From assembly GCF_028622875.1 (NCBI RefSeq), contig NZ_CP117709.1:2542001-2606000 (forward strand): DNA of 64,000 nucleotides, read 5' to 3'. The DNA comes from Streptomyces sp. MMBL 11-1. Its GTDB lineage: Bacteria; Actinomycetota; Actinomycetes; Streptomycetales; Streptomycetaceae. The position numbers were made by a program, and so were the translations under genes. The notes beneath the pieces were generated by a model. The model ran no database searches and was not told the DNA's origin. It was given only the letters and a program-made list of their open reading frames with translations. Below, piece by piece: positions 17,228 to 25,979 of this stretch (positions are counted from its first letter, which is position 1; the number at the start of each line of letters is the position of its first letter).

Positions 17228-17788
17228 ATGCAACGAGGACTCGTACACGCGCTGGCGTGGATGCTCGCCACCGGCGCGGCGGTGACGCTCTCGTGGTGGG
17301 GTGTGCACACGGTCATGGCGGGGACGGCCTACGACCCGCCCCGGGCCGTGCCGGTCTCGGTGGGCTCGGCCCCTCCCCAGCGCGTCGGAGAGAGCACCGG
17401 GGCGCCGCTCGTCTCCTCGACGCACCGCACCTCGCCCTCCCCCTCCCCCTCCGCCTCGTCGCGCACCGGCGGGGCGAGACCCTCTCCATCGGCCCCGCGC
17501 CCCTCCCGGGCGCCGACGGCCGCGTCGGCGAAGCCGCCGGCGCCGTCGACCTCGGGCAGGGTGAAGAGCTATCGCACCGACGGCGGCCGGGTCGTGTTCG
17601 AGCTCGGCGCGGACACGGCGAAGCTCGTCTCGGCCACGCCCGAGCCGGGCTGGTCGATGCAGGTGTGGACGAACGACGCGTGGATCCGGGTGGACTTCAG
17701 CGACGGGGGCGGGAGGGACGGGAAGACGTACTCGGTGTTCTGCACCTGGAACGGGACGCCGCCGACGGTGCAGGTCGTCGAACCGTGA
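17228..17788 (+). CDS. Secreted or membrane-anchored hypothetical protein with Ser/Pro-rich linker
   Basis: 186 residues of unknown function. An N-terminal hydrophobic segment (about 8-30, LAWMLATGAAVTLSWWG) is a signal or anchor. A Ser/Pro/Arg-rich low-complexity linker covers about 60-112, and a compact C-terminal domain of about 70 residues includes SMQVWTNDAWIRVDF and YSVFCTWNG. No catalytic motif is evident. An AGGA lies close upstream of the ATG. The tandem repeats directly upstream probably separate it from the divergent two-component genes. Confidence 0.7.
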   Translation: MQRGLVHALAWMLATGAAVTLSWWGVHTVMAGTAYDPPRAVPVSVGSAPPQRVGESTGAPLVSSTHRTSPSPSPSASSRTGGARPSPSAPRPSRAPTAASAKPPAPSTSGRVKSYRTDGGRVVFELGADTAKLVSATPEPGWSMQVWTNDAWIRVDFSDGGGRDGKTYSVFCTWNGTPPTVQVVEP

Positions 17789-17810
17789 TCCGGGCCCGAC
17801 CTGCGGCGGG

Positions 17811-18758
17811 TCACGGGTTCTCGAAGACGGACGGCGGCGGCGCGGGCGACGGTCTGGCCGCGGCGTCGGTGACGACGGCCGCGCCGCCGGTGAAGTCGGC
17901 GAGCGCGCGGCCGTGTTCGACGCGGCCGGGGTGCGGGTCGCTCGCCACCCGCCGGGTGAACTCCGCGACCGGGAGGGGCAGGGCCGAGGCGAGCAGGACC
18001 GCGTTGCCGAAACGGCGGCCCCGCCACACCACCGGGTCGGCGGCCAGCGCCAGTTCGGGGAAGACGGCGGCGGCGGTGGCGACCTGGCCGCGCAGGTGGG
18101 CGAGCGGGGGGCCGTCGGCGAGGTTGGCGGCGTACCGCCCTTCGGGCTTCAGGACCCGGCGCACCTCCGCGAGGAATTCGGCGGAGGTCAGGTGGGCGGG
18201 GGTGCGGGCCCCGCTGAACACGTCCGCGATGATCAGGTCCGCCCAGCCGTCCGGGAACCTGCCGAGCCCCTCGCGGGCGTCGGCCGTGCGGACCCGGACC
18301 CGGGCCTGGGGGTCCAGCGGGAGGCGGTCGCGGACGAGCTGCACGAGGGGCGCGTCGAGCTCGACGATCTGCTGGGTGGAGCGGGGGCGGGTCGCGGCGG
18401 TGTACCGGGCGAGGGTGAAGGCGCCGCCGCCCAGGTGCAGGACGTGCAGCGGCTGGAGCGGGGGCGCGGCGAGGTCGATGACGTGGCCGAGGCGGCGCTG
18501 GTAGGCGAACGAGAGGTGCGCGGGGTCGTCGAGGTCCACATGGGACTGCGGGGCGCCGTCGAGCAGGAGCGTCCAGCCGTTCGGGCGCTCCCGGTCGGGT
18601 ATGAGCTCGGCGAGTCCGCCGCCGACCTGCTGGGTGACCGGCTCCCGCTCGGCGCGGCCCGGTCCCCGGCCGCCGCCCTGGCGCCCCTTCGCGCCCGGGG
18701 TTCTGCCCTTGCCGGCGGCCTTGTTCTTGCCCTGGGCCGGCGCTCCTCGACGTGCCAC
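17811..18758 (-). CDS. Spermidine-synthase-like methyltransferase-fold protein
   Basis: 315 residues from a GTG at 18758 with an AAGGA site. The basic, low-complexity N-terminus (rich in Gly, Lys and Arg) is followed by a Rossmann-type SpeE-like domain: VLHLGGGAFTLARY (nucleotide-binding glycine loop), an acidic end of strand 2 (IVELDAPLVQLV), WADLIIADVFSG and RRVLKPEGRYAANLAD. In true spermidine synthases the propylamine site follows the DAF motif; here it reads DVFSG, so substrate use is uncertain. Streptomycetes carry several such orphan proteins. A cytoplasmic location is likely. Confidence 0.8.
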   Translation of the reverse strand: MARRGAPAQGKNKAAGKGRTPGAKGRQGGGRGPGRAEREPVTQQVGGGLAELIPDRERPNGWTLLLDGAPQSHVDLDDPAHLSFAYQRRLGHVIDLAAPPLQPLHVLHLGGGAFTLARYTAATRPRSTQQIVELDAPLVQLVRDRLPLDPQARVRVRTADAREGLGRFPDGWADLIIADVFSGARTPAHLTSAEFLAEVRRVLKPEGRYAANLADGPPLAHLRGQVATAAAVFPELALAADPVVWRGRRFGNAVLLASALPLPVAEFTRRVASDPHPGRVEHGRALADFTGGAAVVTDAAARPSPAPPPSVFENP

Positions 18759-18834
18759 GTTCGCTGGTCCTTGCTGGTGGGGGCCCGGGTCGCCGGCCAC
18801 GCGGAGGTGTTCCGCACGTCCGGCCATTATGGGC

Positions 18835-19278
18835 TCAGCAGCAGTTGTCGGCCGCCTCGAGCAGCCGGGCGGCCTGGTCGAGGGCGGCACGGAGCACGGC
18901 GGGATCGGTGACCGGGGCGTCCGCGGCGGGCGGGAGCAGCCAGCCGGAGCCGGAGACGGGGGGGTCGGCGGGGACGCGCAGCCCGCGGCCGTCGGTCCGC
19001 GTGCAGGCGCTGCCGGGTACGTCCCAGGCGTCGGCGGTGCCCGGCGGCACGAGGAAGCCGAGGGTGTCGCAGGCGCCGTCGTGCAGAACCGGGCCGACGG
19101 GCTCCTGGTCCCTTCCGCGGCGCAGGATGTCGACGGCTTCCAGCCCCTGCCGCGCGGGGACCGTGACGAGGTCGCAGGACTGGCCCCCCTGCGCCGGGGT
19201 CATCGGTTTCGTCTTCGTCGCGGTCGTCCGTGAGCCGGTCTCCCTGCCGAGCTGCAACAAGGGAACCCCTCCTCTCAT
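18835..19278 (-). CDS. Conserved hypothetical protein, possibly PrimPol-N-like (short)
   Basis: 147 residues from the ATG at 19278; a longer TTG start at 19332 is less credible. It contains SCDLVTVPARQGLEAVDIL, LGFLVPPGTADAWDVPG and LLPPA, and ends in DNCC. The pattern resembles the short actinobacterial proteins often labelled bifunctional DNA primase/polymerase N-terminal-like, and it parallels the protein at 28188-28883. I see no catalytic acidic triad, so a primase activity is not supported. It is divergent from the NsdA-like regulator gene. Confidence 0.6.
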   Translation of the reverse strand: MRGGVPLLQLGRETGSRTTATKTKPMTPAQGGQSCDLVTVPARQGLEAVDILRRGRDQEPVGPVLHDGACDTLGFLVPPGTADAWDVPGSACTRTDGRGLRVPADPPVSGSGWLLPPAADAPVTDPAVLRAALDQAARLLEAADNCC

Positions 19279-19397
19279 CGCCGAACGGAGCCACGCTCCG
19301 TCTCCACCTGACCAACGCCCCGGGTGCGTCAAGGGCTACGGGCCCACACCGCCGCAAAGGGTGGCAGTTCATGGCGGATCAGGAGCGGTATGCCCTC

Positions 19398-19410
19398 TTT
19401 CGTAACGAAA
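19398..19410. promoter_or_regulatory. Possible operator: TTTCGTAACGAAA palindrome
   Basis: Six-base arms TTTCGT/ACGAAA around one central base. It is AT-rich for this genome and sits in the 226-base divergent gap between 18835-19278 and 19505-20986. It may bind a regulator of either gene; the regulator is unknown. Confidence 0.4.
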
Positions 19411-19504
19411 CGCTGTGTGTGCGACCCGTCACAGCAGGTACGTTCTTGCTCCGCCGGGAGCACCGGGAACCACGGGCCCCGGCCGCATCAGAGAGGGGCC
19501 GGCC

Positions 19505-20986
19505 ATGGCGGCGACAGCGGCAGTTCCCAACCTCGCCTTCCGTCAGCTGCGCGGACAGCGCTCCGCCGGGGAGTTCGCTGCGGCGGTCCGCAGAGCGGCG
19601 CGGGAGATCGGGGAGCAGGTCGCGTGCGACGCCCGCTACATCGGGCGCGTGGAGTCCGGGGAGATCCGCTGCCCCAACTACGCCTACGAACGCGTGTTCC
19701 TGCACATGTTCCCCGGGGCGTCCCTGGCCGATCTGGGGTTCTCGGCCCGCGAGAGCGTACGGGGGCGGGGCGCGCGGGTCGTGTCCGAACCCCCGCCCAC
19801 GGCGGGGCCGGCGGCCTCGGCCCGTTCCCTGTCGCCCTCCCTTTCGCCCTCTCATCCACCTTCCCCTTCATTTTCGTCTTCCTCTTCCGACCCCGCCCTT
19901 CTCCACCTTCTCCACCGCGACACCGAAACCGACGACATCCCCGAGGAGAGCGACGTGCTGCGTCGCGTGTTCATGACGAGCGGCACCACCACGGTGGCGG
20001 CCGCTTCCCTGGGTCTCGGCGGGGGTCCCGCCTCCGCCGCCGCCCGGGTCTCTCTGCCCGCGCAGCGCCGGGTCGGCGAGGCGGAGGTGAACGCCGTCGA
20101 GAAAGCCGTACGGCAGATCCGGCTGCTGGACGACCGGCACGGCGCGGACGGGCTCTACCGGCGGGCCGCCCAGCCGCTGCGCGCGGCGTACGAACTGCTG
20201 GACGCCGGGACCACCGCACGGCGCGCCACCGCGGACCGGCTGCACGCGGGCGCGGGCGAGCTGGCCATCTCGGTGGGCTGGCTGGCCCACGACTCGGGCC
20301 GCTTCGACGACGCCCGCTCGCACTACGCGGAGGCCCTGGCCACGGCGAGGCTGGCCGGGGACGCGGGGCTGGAGGCGCACGCGTTCTGCAACACGTCGTT
20401 CCTGGCCCGGGACGCGGGGCGGCCCCGGGAGGCGGTACGGGCGGCGGAGGCCGGACAGCGGGCCGCCCGCACGCTGGGTTCGCCCCGGCTGCTGGCGCTG
20501 CTCGCGCTGCGGGAGGCGGGGGGCCGGGCGGGGCTCGGGGACCGGACGGGGTGCGACCGGGCGATCGGGCGGGCCCGGGCGGCGTTCGAACGGGGCACGG
20601 CGGCGGGCGATCCGGAGTGGATGAGCTTCTTCCGGGAGGCGGAGCTGGAGCTGCTGGAGGCGCAGTGCTGGTCGGCGCTGGGCGACTGGTCCCGGGCGGC
20701 GCGGCACGGACGGCGGGCGACGGCGCTCCAGGACGCGCACTTCACCCGGAACCTTGCGCTCTACCGGGCCCAGCTCACGGGCGACCTGGCCCGGGCGGGC
20801 AGGACGGACGAGGCGGCGGCAATGGGGCACCAGGCGCTGGACCTGCTGCCCCGGGTCCAGTCCTCGCGGATCCGCGGGATGCTGGCGGGGGCGGCGCGCG
20901 TGCTGGAGCCGCGGGCCGGGGCGGCCCCGGTGGCAAGCTTCCTGACCCGCCACCAGGAGTCGGCCCCGGGCCCTGCGGCCACCTGA
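19505..20986 (+). CDS. NsdA-like cytoplasmic regulator (HTH plus TPR repeats)
   Basis: 493 residues. An N-terminal segment of about 90 residues (FRQLRGQRSAGEFAAAVRRA and RYIGRVESGEIRCPNYAYER) resembles the XRE-like DNA-binding part of Streptomyces NsdA/NsdB-type regulators. A Ser/Pro-rich linker follows (about 105-150) and then an alpha-helical region of TPR-like repeats (about 190-480). The family includes negative regulators of differentiation. A Tat-like RRVFMTSGTTT stretch after the linker is common in this family and probably not an export signal. GAGGGG precedes the ATG. Target genes are unknown. Confidence 0.72.
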   Translation: MAATAAVPNLAFRQLRGQRSAGEFAAAVRRAAREIGEQVACDARYIGRVESGEIRCPNYAYERVFLHMFPGASLADLGFSARESVRGRGARVVSEPPPTAGPAASARSLSPSLSPSHPPSPSFSSSSSDPALLHLLHRDTETDDIPEESDVLRRVFMTSGTTTVAAASLGLGGGPASAAARVSLPAQRRVGEAEVNAVEKAVRQIRLLDDRHGADGLYRRAAQPLRAAYELLDAGTTARRATADRLHAGAGELAISVGWLAHDSGRFDDARSHYAEALATARLAGDAGLEAHAFCNTSFLARDAGRPREAVRAAEAGQRAARTLGSPRLLALLALREAGGRAGLGDRTGCDRAIGRARAAFERGTAAGDPEWMSFFREAELELLEAQCWSALGDWSRAARHGRRATALQDAHFTRNLALYRAQLTGDLARAGRTDEAAAMGHQALDLLPRVQSSRIRGMLAGAARVLEPRAGAAPVASFLTRHQESAPGPAAT

Positions 20987-21103
20987 GCCCGACGGGGGGC
21001 GTGAGCCCGGCGGGGCCACCCCAACCTGACGGGAGCTGCTCCAGACCGCCCGGGGGTCACCCCAGAACGACGAGGGGGCGCCCCCGCCCGGCGGGGCCAC
21101 CCC

Positions 21104-21236
21104 AGCCCGTCCGGCGTTTGAGGACGGAACCGGCGAGCACGTTCCAGGGTGCCGATCCGGGTCTCCCGCGCCACGGGGTCCGTGAAGAGCCCGCCCACCG
21201 GGCGAAGGGTTCCGTCCTCAATCGCCGGACAGGCTT
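21104..21236. repeat. Inverted pair of dispersed GTCCGGCGTTTGAGGAC-type repeats
   Basis: Left copy 21104-21131 contains GTCCGGCGTTTGAGGACGGA; right copy 21208-21235 contains TCCGTCCTCAATCGCCGGAC. They form an imperfect inverted repeat about 75 bases apart, between the convergent ends of two genes. The element recurs throughout Streptomyces intergenic DNA. A third copy lies inside a gene at 43939-43974. The whole 20987-21274 gap holds no gene. Confidence 0.8.
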
Positions 21237-21274
21237 GAGCAGGCGCACGGCCCGGGAAAGGCGGGCCGGCGGGG

Positions 21275-21871
21275 TCAGCGTTCCAGGTGGCCCGTGTCGT
21301 TCCAGCGTTCCACGGCCGGCAGGCCGTACGCCCAGCCCAGGACCGACAGCGACGTCGGCTCCAGGCGGATGCGGGCGCCGAAGGACAGGTCCTCGCCCAG
21401 CCACCGCGCGCCCAGCGCCCGCAGGATGTGGCCGTGGGCGAAGACCAGGACGTCCCGGTCCGCCGAGCGGGCCCAGGCGACGATCTCGTCCGCGCGGGCG
21501 GTGACGTCGGCGACGGACTCCCCGTCCGGGACCCCGTCGCGCCAGATCAGCCAGTCGGGCCGGTCCGCCTTGATCTGGGCCGGGGTCAGCCCCTCGTACG
21601 CCCCGTAGTCCCATTCCATCAGCGCGTCCCACGGCTCGGCCCGCTCCCCGAACCCGGCGAGGCTGCAGGTCTCGGCGGCCCGGACGAGCGGGCTGGTGCG
21701 GACCTCGACGCCGGGCAGCCCCGCCCAGGGCGCCCGGTGCAGCCGCTCACCGAGGAGCTTCGCGCCCTCGCGCCCGTCGTCCAGGAGCGGGATGTCCGTC
21801 CTGCCGGTGTGGTTGCCCCGGACCGACCACTGGGTCTGGCCGTGCCGGGCGAGCAGGATGCGCGATGCCAT
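21275..21871 (-). CDS. Histidine phosphatase (phosphoglycerate mutase-like)
   Basis: 198 residues. The active-site motif [11 protein letters not shown] lies at the N-terminus, the proton-donor glutamate is in [11 protein letters not shown], and the second histidine is in [13 protein letters not shown]. All catalytic residues of the branch are present. Length is typical for broad-specificity acid phosphatases of the cofactor-dependent PGM superfamily. Substrate is unknown; sugar phosphates are likely. It starts at the ATG at 21871 and ends next to the dispersed repeat pair. Confidence 0.9.
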   Translation of the reverse strand: MASRILLARHGQTQWSVRGNHTGRTDIPLLDDGREGAKLLGERLHRAPWAGLPGVEVRTSPLVRAAETCSLAGFGERAEPWDALMEWDYGAYEGLTPAQIKADRPDWLIWRDGVPDGESVADVTARADEIVAWARSADRDVLVFAHGHILRALGARWLGEDLSFGARIRLEPTSLSVLGWAYGLPAVERWNDTGHLER

Positions 21872-22117
21872 GAAGGCTCTCCCTGGAACGTTGGTGCTGC
21901 TGGGACCTTCCATCATCCTGTACCGGCCAGGCAGGCAACCTCCCGGGCCATGCGGGCGTCCCACCCTGAGCAGTCCCCCGGCCGATGATGCGGACCAGGG
22001 CGGGGACCGCTGTGTACGGGGCGTCCGGAAGGGGACCCCCGGGGGAACCGGCGGCACGGTGCCGCCGTACGGTTGAACGTTCGTCGTCGGCCGCATGAAC
22101 ATGGGGAGAGCTACCGG

Positions 22118-23146
22118 ATGCCGCACGCCACCGCGCCGCCCGCGACCGGTCATCGGCCCCGCTGGTGGACGGAGCTGCCACTGATCGCGGTGGTGTACGC
22201 GTTGTATTCGCTGGGCCGGCTCCTGGTGCGTGGCGACGTGTCGACGGCGGTCGACCACGGCCTGGCGATCCTGCGGCTGGAACAGGCCCTGTACCTCAAC
22301 GCCGAGCACCCGCTGAACCGCCTCTTCACCAGCACCCCGTCGCTCGGGATACCCGCCGACTTCGCGTACGCGTCCCTGCATTACCTGGTCACCCCGGCCG
22401 TCCTCATCTGGATGTTCCGGCGCAGATCGGCCGCGTACCGGGCGGCCCGGGTCTGGCTGATGAACTCCACGCTGCTGGGTCTGGTCGGGTTCACGCTGAT
22501 GCCGACCTGCCCGCCCCGGCTGCTGGACGCGAGTCACGGCTTCGTCGACACGATGGCGCAGTACAGCAGTTACGGCTGGTGGGGCGAGGGGGCGAGCGCC
22601 CCGCGCGGGCTGAGCGGGATGACCAACCAGTACGCGGCGATGCCGAGCCTGCACGTCGGATGGTCCCTCTGGTGCGGGATTTTGTTGTGGCGGCACGGCC
22701 GCCACCCCCTCGTGCGGGCGGCGGGAATCGCCTACCCACTGATCACCACGATCGTCGTGATGGGCACCGCCAACCACTACTTCCTGGACGCCGTCGCGGG
22801 CGCCGCGGTGATGGGTGTCGGAGCCCTGCTGGTCAGGCCCGTCATGCGGACCTCCGACCGGTTCAAGGCGTGGGGCGCGACGCGGTTCACCGGGCGGGCC
22901 GCCGTCCTGTTCGCGGGCCGGAGCGAGGGCGGCCGGGGCCCTGCCGCCGAGTCGGTTCCGGTGACCGTGCCCCCGAATGTCAGTACCGGATGCAAGACTT
23001 CCCCGGGTGAGCGAATCCCCGGCCAGCGGACCACCTCCGCAGATCCCCCCGGCACGGCAGTCGGCGGCCCGGCAGTCGGCGGCGCGGCAGTCGGAGACGA
23101 CGCCGACGCGGCCGCGAGCGACGACGCTCCGGCAGCGGCTCGCTGA
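22118..23146 (+). CDS. PAP2-family membrane phosphatase (AUR1-like)
   Basis: 342 residues with about six membrane helices ([18 protein letters not shown] first). The phosphatase signatures are MPSLHVGW (SGH-type loop with SLH) and [12 protein letters not shown] (His-x3-Asp), the pattern of the AUR1/inositol-phosphotransfer branch rather than classic PAP2. The active site would face the outside. The C-terminal 60 residues are low complexity ([12 protein letters not shown]) and overlap the start of the next gene by about 140 bases. GGAGAG lies seven bases before the ATG at 22118. The likely substrate is a lipid or prenyl phosphate. Confidence 0.82.
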   Translation: MPHATAPPATGHRPRWWTELPLIAVVYALYSLGRLLVRGDVSTAVDHGLAILRLEQALYLNAEHPLNRLFTSTPSLGIPADFAYASLHYLVTPAVLIWMFRRRSAAYRAARVWLMNSTLLGLVGFTLMPTCPPRLLDASHGFVDTMAQYSSYGWWGEGASAPRGLSGMTNQYAAMPSLHVGWSLWCGILLWRHGRHPLVRAAGIAYPLITTIVVMGTANHYFLDAVAGAAVMGVGALLVRPVMRTSDRFKAWGATRFTGRAAVLFAGRSEGGRGPAAESVPVTVPPNVSTGCKTSPGERIPGQRTTSADPPGTAVGGPAVGGAAVGDDADAAASDDAPAAAR

Positions 23147-24287
23147 GCTGCGCGGCCCGTCCGTCGCACCGCACCCGCTCGACGCCCGGGCCCTCGCCGC
23201 CCTCGCCGCCAACCCGGGCTGCAGACGGCGTGCCCTGCTCGACGGCGCCGGGGTGGACAAGGGCGTGCTGGCCACCGCGCTCGGCTCCCCCGCACCCTTC
23301 GGCCAGTCCCAGTTCGCCTTCATGCGGGGCAACGCGTTCGAGGCGAAGGTCAAGGCCGACGGCGGCGCGGAGCTGCTGCGCCTGCTGTACGAACGGCTCG
23401 GCGGCGGTGTCGAGGCCCCGGCCGGGGACGCCGCCACACCCGATCTGAGCGCCGCCGGTCCCGAGGGCCGCGCCGCGCGCACCGCGCTCGCGCTCCGGGA
23501 GGCCACGGCGGCGGGCGGCTGGGCGCTGCTGGACCACCCGATGCTGGCCCTGGAGGTGGCCGGGTCCCCCGCCTATCTGGAGCCCGACGCCGTCGTGGTG
23601 CACCCGGACGGCCGGTGGACGGTCGTCGAGATCAAGTCGTTCCCCATGATCGACACGTCGGCCGACCCGTCGAAGGTCGGCGCAGCCGCCCGGCAGGCCG
23701 CGGTGTACGTGCTGGCGCTGGAGCGGGTCGCGGCGGTCACCGAGGGTGCGGAGGTCGGGCACCGGGTGCTGCTGGTCTGCCCCAAGGACTTCTCGAACCT
23801 GCCGACCGCCTCCGTCGTGGACGTACGCAAGCAGCGCGCCGTGACCCGCCGGCAGCTGACCCGGCTGACGCGCGTCGAGGACATCGCGGCGGGGCTGCCG
23901 GAGGGGACGACGTTCGATCCGGCGTGCTCGCCGGCGGAGCTGGACGCCGCCGTGGCGGCGGTGCCCCCGGCCTACGCCCCGGAGTGCCTGGCCGCCTGCG
24001 AGCTGGCCTTCCACTGCCGGGCGAAGTCCCGGGCCGAGGGCGCCGTGGAGGCGCTGGGCCGGAGTGTGCGGGGAGAGCTGGGCGGGCTGACCACGGTGGC
24101 GGGGGTGCTGGCCGCCGCCGCGGGCAAGGAGGGCGATCCCGCCGATCCGACGGTCGCCGCGCTGCGCCGGGCCGCCGCCCTGCGCTCCGAGGCGCTGGAG
24201 AGCGCGTCCGTGCTGCGTGCCGAGGCGCTGGAAGGCTCCTCCGGGCCACGGGCCGGGACGCCGGAGGGGGCGACGGCATGTCGCTGA
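23007..24287 (+). CDS. RecB/Cas4-like PD-(D/E)XK nuclease with probable Fe-S cysteines
   Basis: About 426 residues; the start is uncertain (GTG 23007 used, ATG 22977 possible, neither with a good ribosome site). The nuclease core reads [12 protein letters not shown] then WTVVEIKSF, giving the D...E-x-K active site at about 193-210. C-terminally there is [12 protein letters not shown], a C-x3-C-x5-C group, and a lone Cys lies upstream in NPGCRRR. This arrangement (one Cys before, three after the nuclease core) is that of Cas4, AddB and Dna2 iron-sulfur nucleases. It is the first gene of an overlapping operon ending in a helicase, so a DNA end-processing role is inferred. Confidence 0.72.
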   Translation: MSESPASGPPPQIPPARQSAARQSAARQSETTPTRPRATTLRQRLAELRGPSVAPHPLDARALAALAANPGCRRRALLDGAGVDKGVLATALGSPAPFGQSQFAFMRGNAFEAKVKADGGAELLRLLYERLGGGVEAPAGDAATPDLSAAGPEGRAARTALALREATAAGGWALLDHPMLALEVAGSPAYLEPDAVVVHPDGRWTVVEIKSFPMIDTSADPSKVGAAARQAAVYVLALERVAAVTEGAEVGHRVLLVCPKDFSNLPTASVVDVRKQRAVTRRQLTRLTRVEDIAAGLPEGTTFDPACSPAELDAAVAAVPPAYAPECLAACELAFHCRAKSRAEGAVEALGRSVRGELGGLTTVAGVLAAAAGKEGDPADPTVAALRRAAALRSEALESASVLRAEALEGSSGPRAGTPEGATACR

Positions 24288-25897
24288 TCACCACCCTGGC
24301 CCGGCTGGAGGCCGTCGACACCGGCCGCGCCCAGCCGCTGGCGACCGTCCGGCACCGTCATCTCACCGACCGGCCGCTCGTGCTGGTGCCGCTGACCACC
24401 GCCGGTGAGGCCGGGGCCCCGCTCGGGGCGCTGGTCGGCACGGACCGGGAGGCGCCCCGGCTGCTGGCCGTCGCCCAGCCCCGCGACCGGGACCTGCGGT
24501 TCGCGTTCCTGGCCGAGCTGGCGGAGGCGGTCCTGCCGCACATCGAGGCGTACGCGGACGTCGTCGAGCCGGCCGAGCGCAACGAGAGCGACCCGGCGAC
24601 CGGCAAGAAGACCAAGGTCGAGGTCGAGCTGTGCACGGACGCCGCCCAGTTGATCGTGCCGAGCCGGGCGGGCGTCGAGTTCGTCCGGCTGCTGGGCCGG
24701 TCCATGCGGTTCCGCCGCACCGCCGAGGACGATCCGGACACCCCGTATCCGGCCCCGGCGCGGGTTCCGCTGCTCGGCCGCTGGCTGACGCACTACGGGG
24801 AGCGGGCCCGGGTGCCCGGCTCCGCGCTGCTGCCCGCCGTGACGGATCTGCTGAACCGGCACTGGGCGACCGGGCAGAGCAGCCTGGAGGACCAGCACCT
24901 GGGCGCGCTGCTGGCCTGGATCGACCCGCCGGCCGGCTCCTCGGGGGCCGAGGCCGCGCTCCGGGCCGAGCTGGCCCGGGACGGGGAAGGCCAGCTGCTG
25001 TGCCCGCCGGCGGGCCCGGCCACGGACCCGGACTTCGACAACCGCCTCCTCGCCCCGGCGATCGAGCGGTACGACCGGGCGGGCACGGCGCTCGCGTCCG
25101 CCGAGGACGGCCTCGCCGCCGATGCCCGCCTCGGTGAGCTGAGCGCCGCCGAGCGGGAGATCCGCTCCCTGCTGGCGCGGGTCATGCTGCCGACCTGGGA
25201 CGCGGTCTGGCGGGGCCTCGACCTGCTGCGGGAGCTGCCCGAGGGGTCCCGGGCCGAGGACCGCTGGACCCGGGACCGGTGGTCGTTCACCGCGCACCGG
25301 GACCGGGTGCGCTCGGGCGAGCCGCCGCAGCCGCGCCGCGACGACGCGGTGACGGCGGCCCAGAAGCTGGCCTCCCGGGAGACCGCCCAGGCCCAGTTGG
25401 AGGCGCAGGAGGCGCTGGACGATCCGCTGGTGCTGGCGGGGCGGCGGCTGGCGGGCGAGGCGTTCCTCGCCACGGTGTCCGGGGTGGAGATGGCGTACAC
25501 CGAGTCCAAGCGGCCCTCCCCGCGCCCCCTGGTCACCGTCCGCACGGACGAGCGTCCGCACCTGGGCGAGCGGACGAAGGTCTACCGCTCGCTGGAGGGC
25601 AAGCCGCAGACGGCGGAGTTCGTGCGGTACGCGGACGGGCCACCGGCCGACGACGGGGAGATCCCGCTGGTGCTGCGGATCCTGGACCGGATGGGCCGGG
25701 GCAAGGAGCCCGCGCCCGGGTCGGTGCCGGAGCCCGGCGAGCGGATCGCCTGGACCCTGTTCGAGCACGACCAGCGCGGCGGCCCGAAGCTGCCGGACCC
25801 GGAGGAGACGCCGTGGACCCACGGCGGCCCGCCGGGCGCGGACGCCGCCGACCGCGCGGAGCGACCCGACCCCGTGACCCCGGAGGACCTGCTGTGA
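24278..25897 (+). CDS. Protein of unknown function in the nuclease-helicase operon
   Basis: 539 residues; I recognise no family. The ATG at 24278 overlaps the nuclease stop by ten bases and has GGAGGGGG upstream, so it is translationally coupled. The protein is charged, without membrane segments or signal. The N-terminal half contains alternating hydrophobic strands (RPLVLVPLTTAG and LLAVAQPRDRDLRFAFLAEL). The central part, about 280-400, is helical. The C-terminal part, about 430-500, has a strand-rich stretch (VYRSLEGKPQTAEFVRY). Its fixed place between a RecB-like nuclease and a Dna2-like helicase suggests a structural or regulatory subunit. Confidence 0.75.
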   Translation: MSLITTLARLEAVDTGRAQPLATVRHRHLTDRPLVLVPLTTAGEAGAPLGALVGTDREAPRLLAVAQPRDRDLRFAFLAELAEAVLPHIEAYADVVEPAERNESDPATGKKTKVEVELCTDAAQLIVPSRAGVEFVRLLGRSMRFRRTAEDDPDTPYPAPARVPLLGRWLTHYGERARVPGSALLPAVTDLLNRHWATGQSSLEDQHLGALLAWIDPPAGSSGAEAALRAELARDGEGQLLCPPAGPATDPDFDNRLLAPAIERYDRAGTALASAEDGLAADARLGELSAAEREIRSLLARVMLPTWDAVWRGLDLLRELPEGSRAEDRWTRDRWSFTAHRDRVRSGEPPQPRRDDAVTAAQKLASRETAQAQLEAQEALDDPLVLAGRRLAGEAFLATVSGVEMAYTESKRPSPRPLVTVRTDERPHLGERTKVYRSLEGKPQTAEFVRYADGPPADDGEIPLVLRILDRMGRGKEPAPGSVPEPGERIAWTLFEHDQRGGPKLPDPEETPWTHGGPPGADAADRAERPDPVTPEDLL

Positions 25898-25979
25898 GGA
25901 CCGTCTTCGACCCGGGTGCGGAGCGACCCGACCCCGTGACCCCGGAGGACCTGCTGTGAGGACCGTCTTCGACCCGGGC
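25856..25979. repeat. 62-bp near-perfect tandem duplication at a gene junction
   Basis: Copy 1 is 25856-25917 and copy 2 is 25918-25979; they differ only at the last base (T versus C). Each copy carries the 3' end of the 539-residue gene, its TGA, and the overlapping GTG start of the helicase gene. Sixty-two is not a multiple of three, but the one-base GTGA overlap makes the extra copy read as a complete 21-codon frame. Confidence 0.97.
25894..25959 (+). CDS. 21-residue relay ORF created by the tandem duplication
   Basis: The first-copy GTG (25894) opens a frame that begins like the helicase (MRTVFDPGAE) and ends like the upstream protein (VTPEDLL), stopping at 25957-25959. Its stop overlaps the second-copy GTG of the helicase in the same GTGA arrangement, so ribosomes could pass from gene to mini-gene to helicase by coupled re-initiation. 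It is probably not functional itself; whether it is translated is untested. Confidence 0.4.
   Translation: MRTVFDPGAERPDPVTPEDLL

Noticed and set aside
16930..17316. A longer N-terminal extension of the response regulator across the 39-bp repeats
   Set aside because: The extension encodes 13-residue Pro/Gly repeats only; the receiver domain begins exactly at the ATG at 16929.
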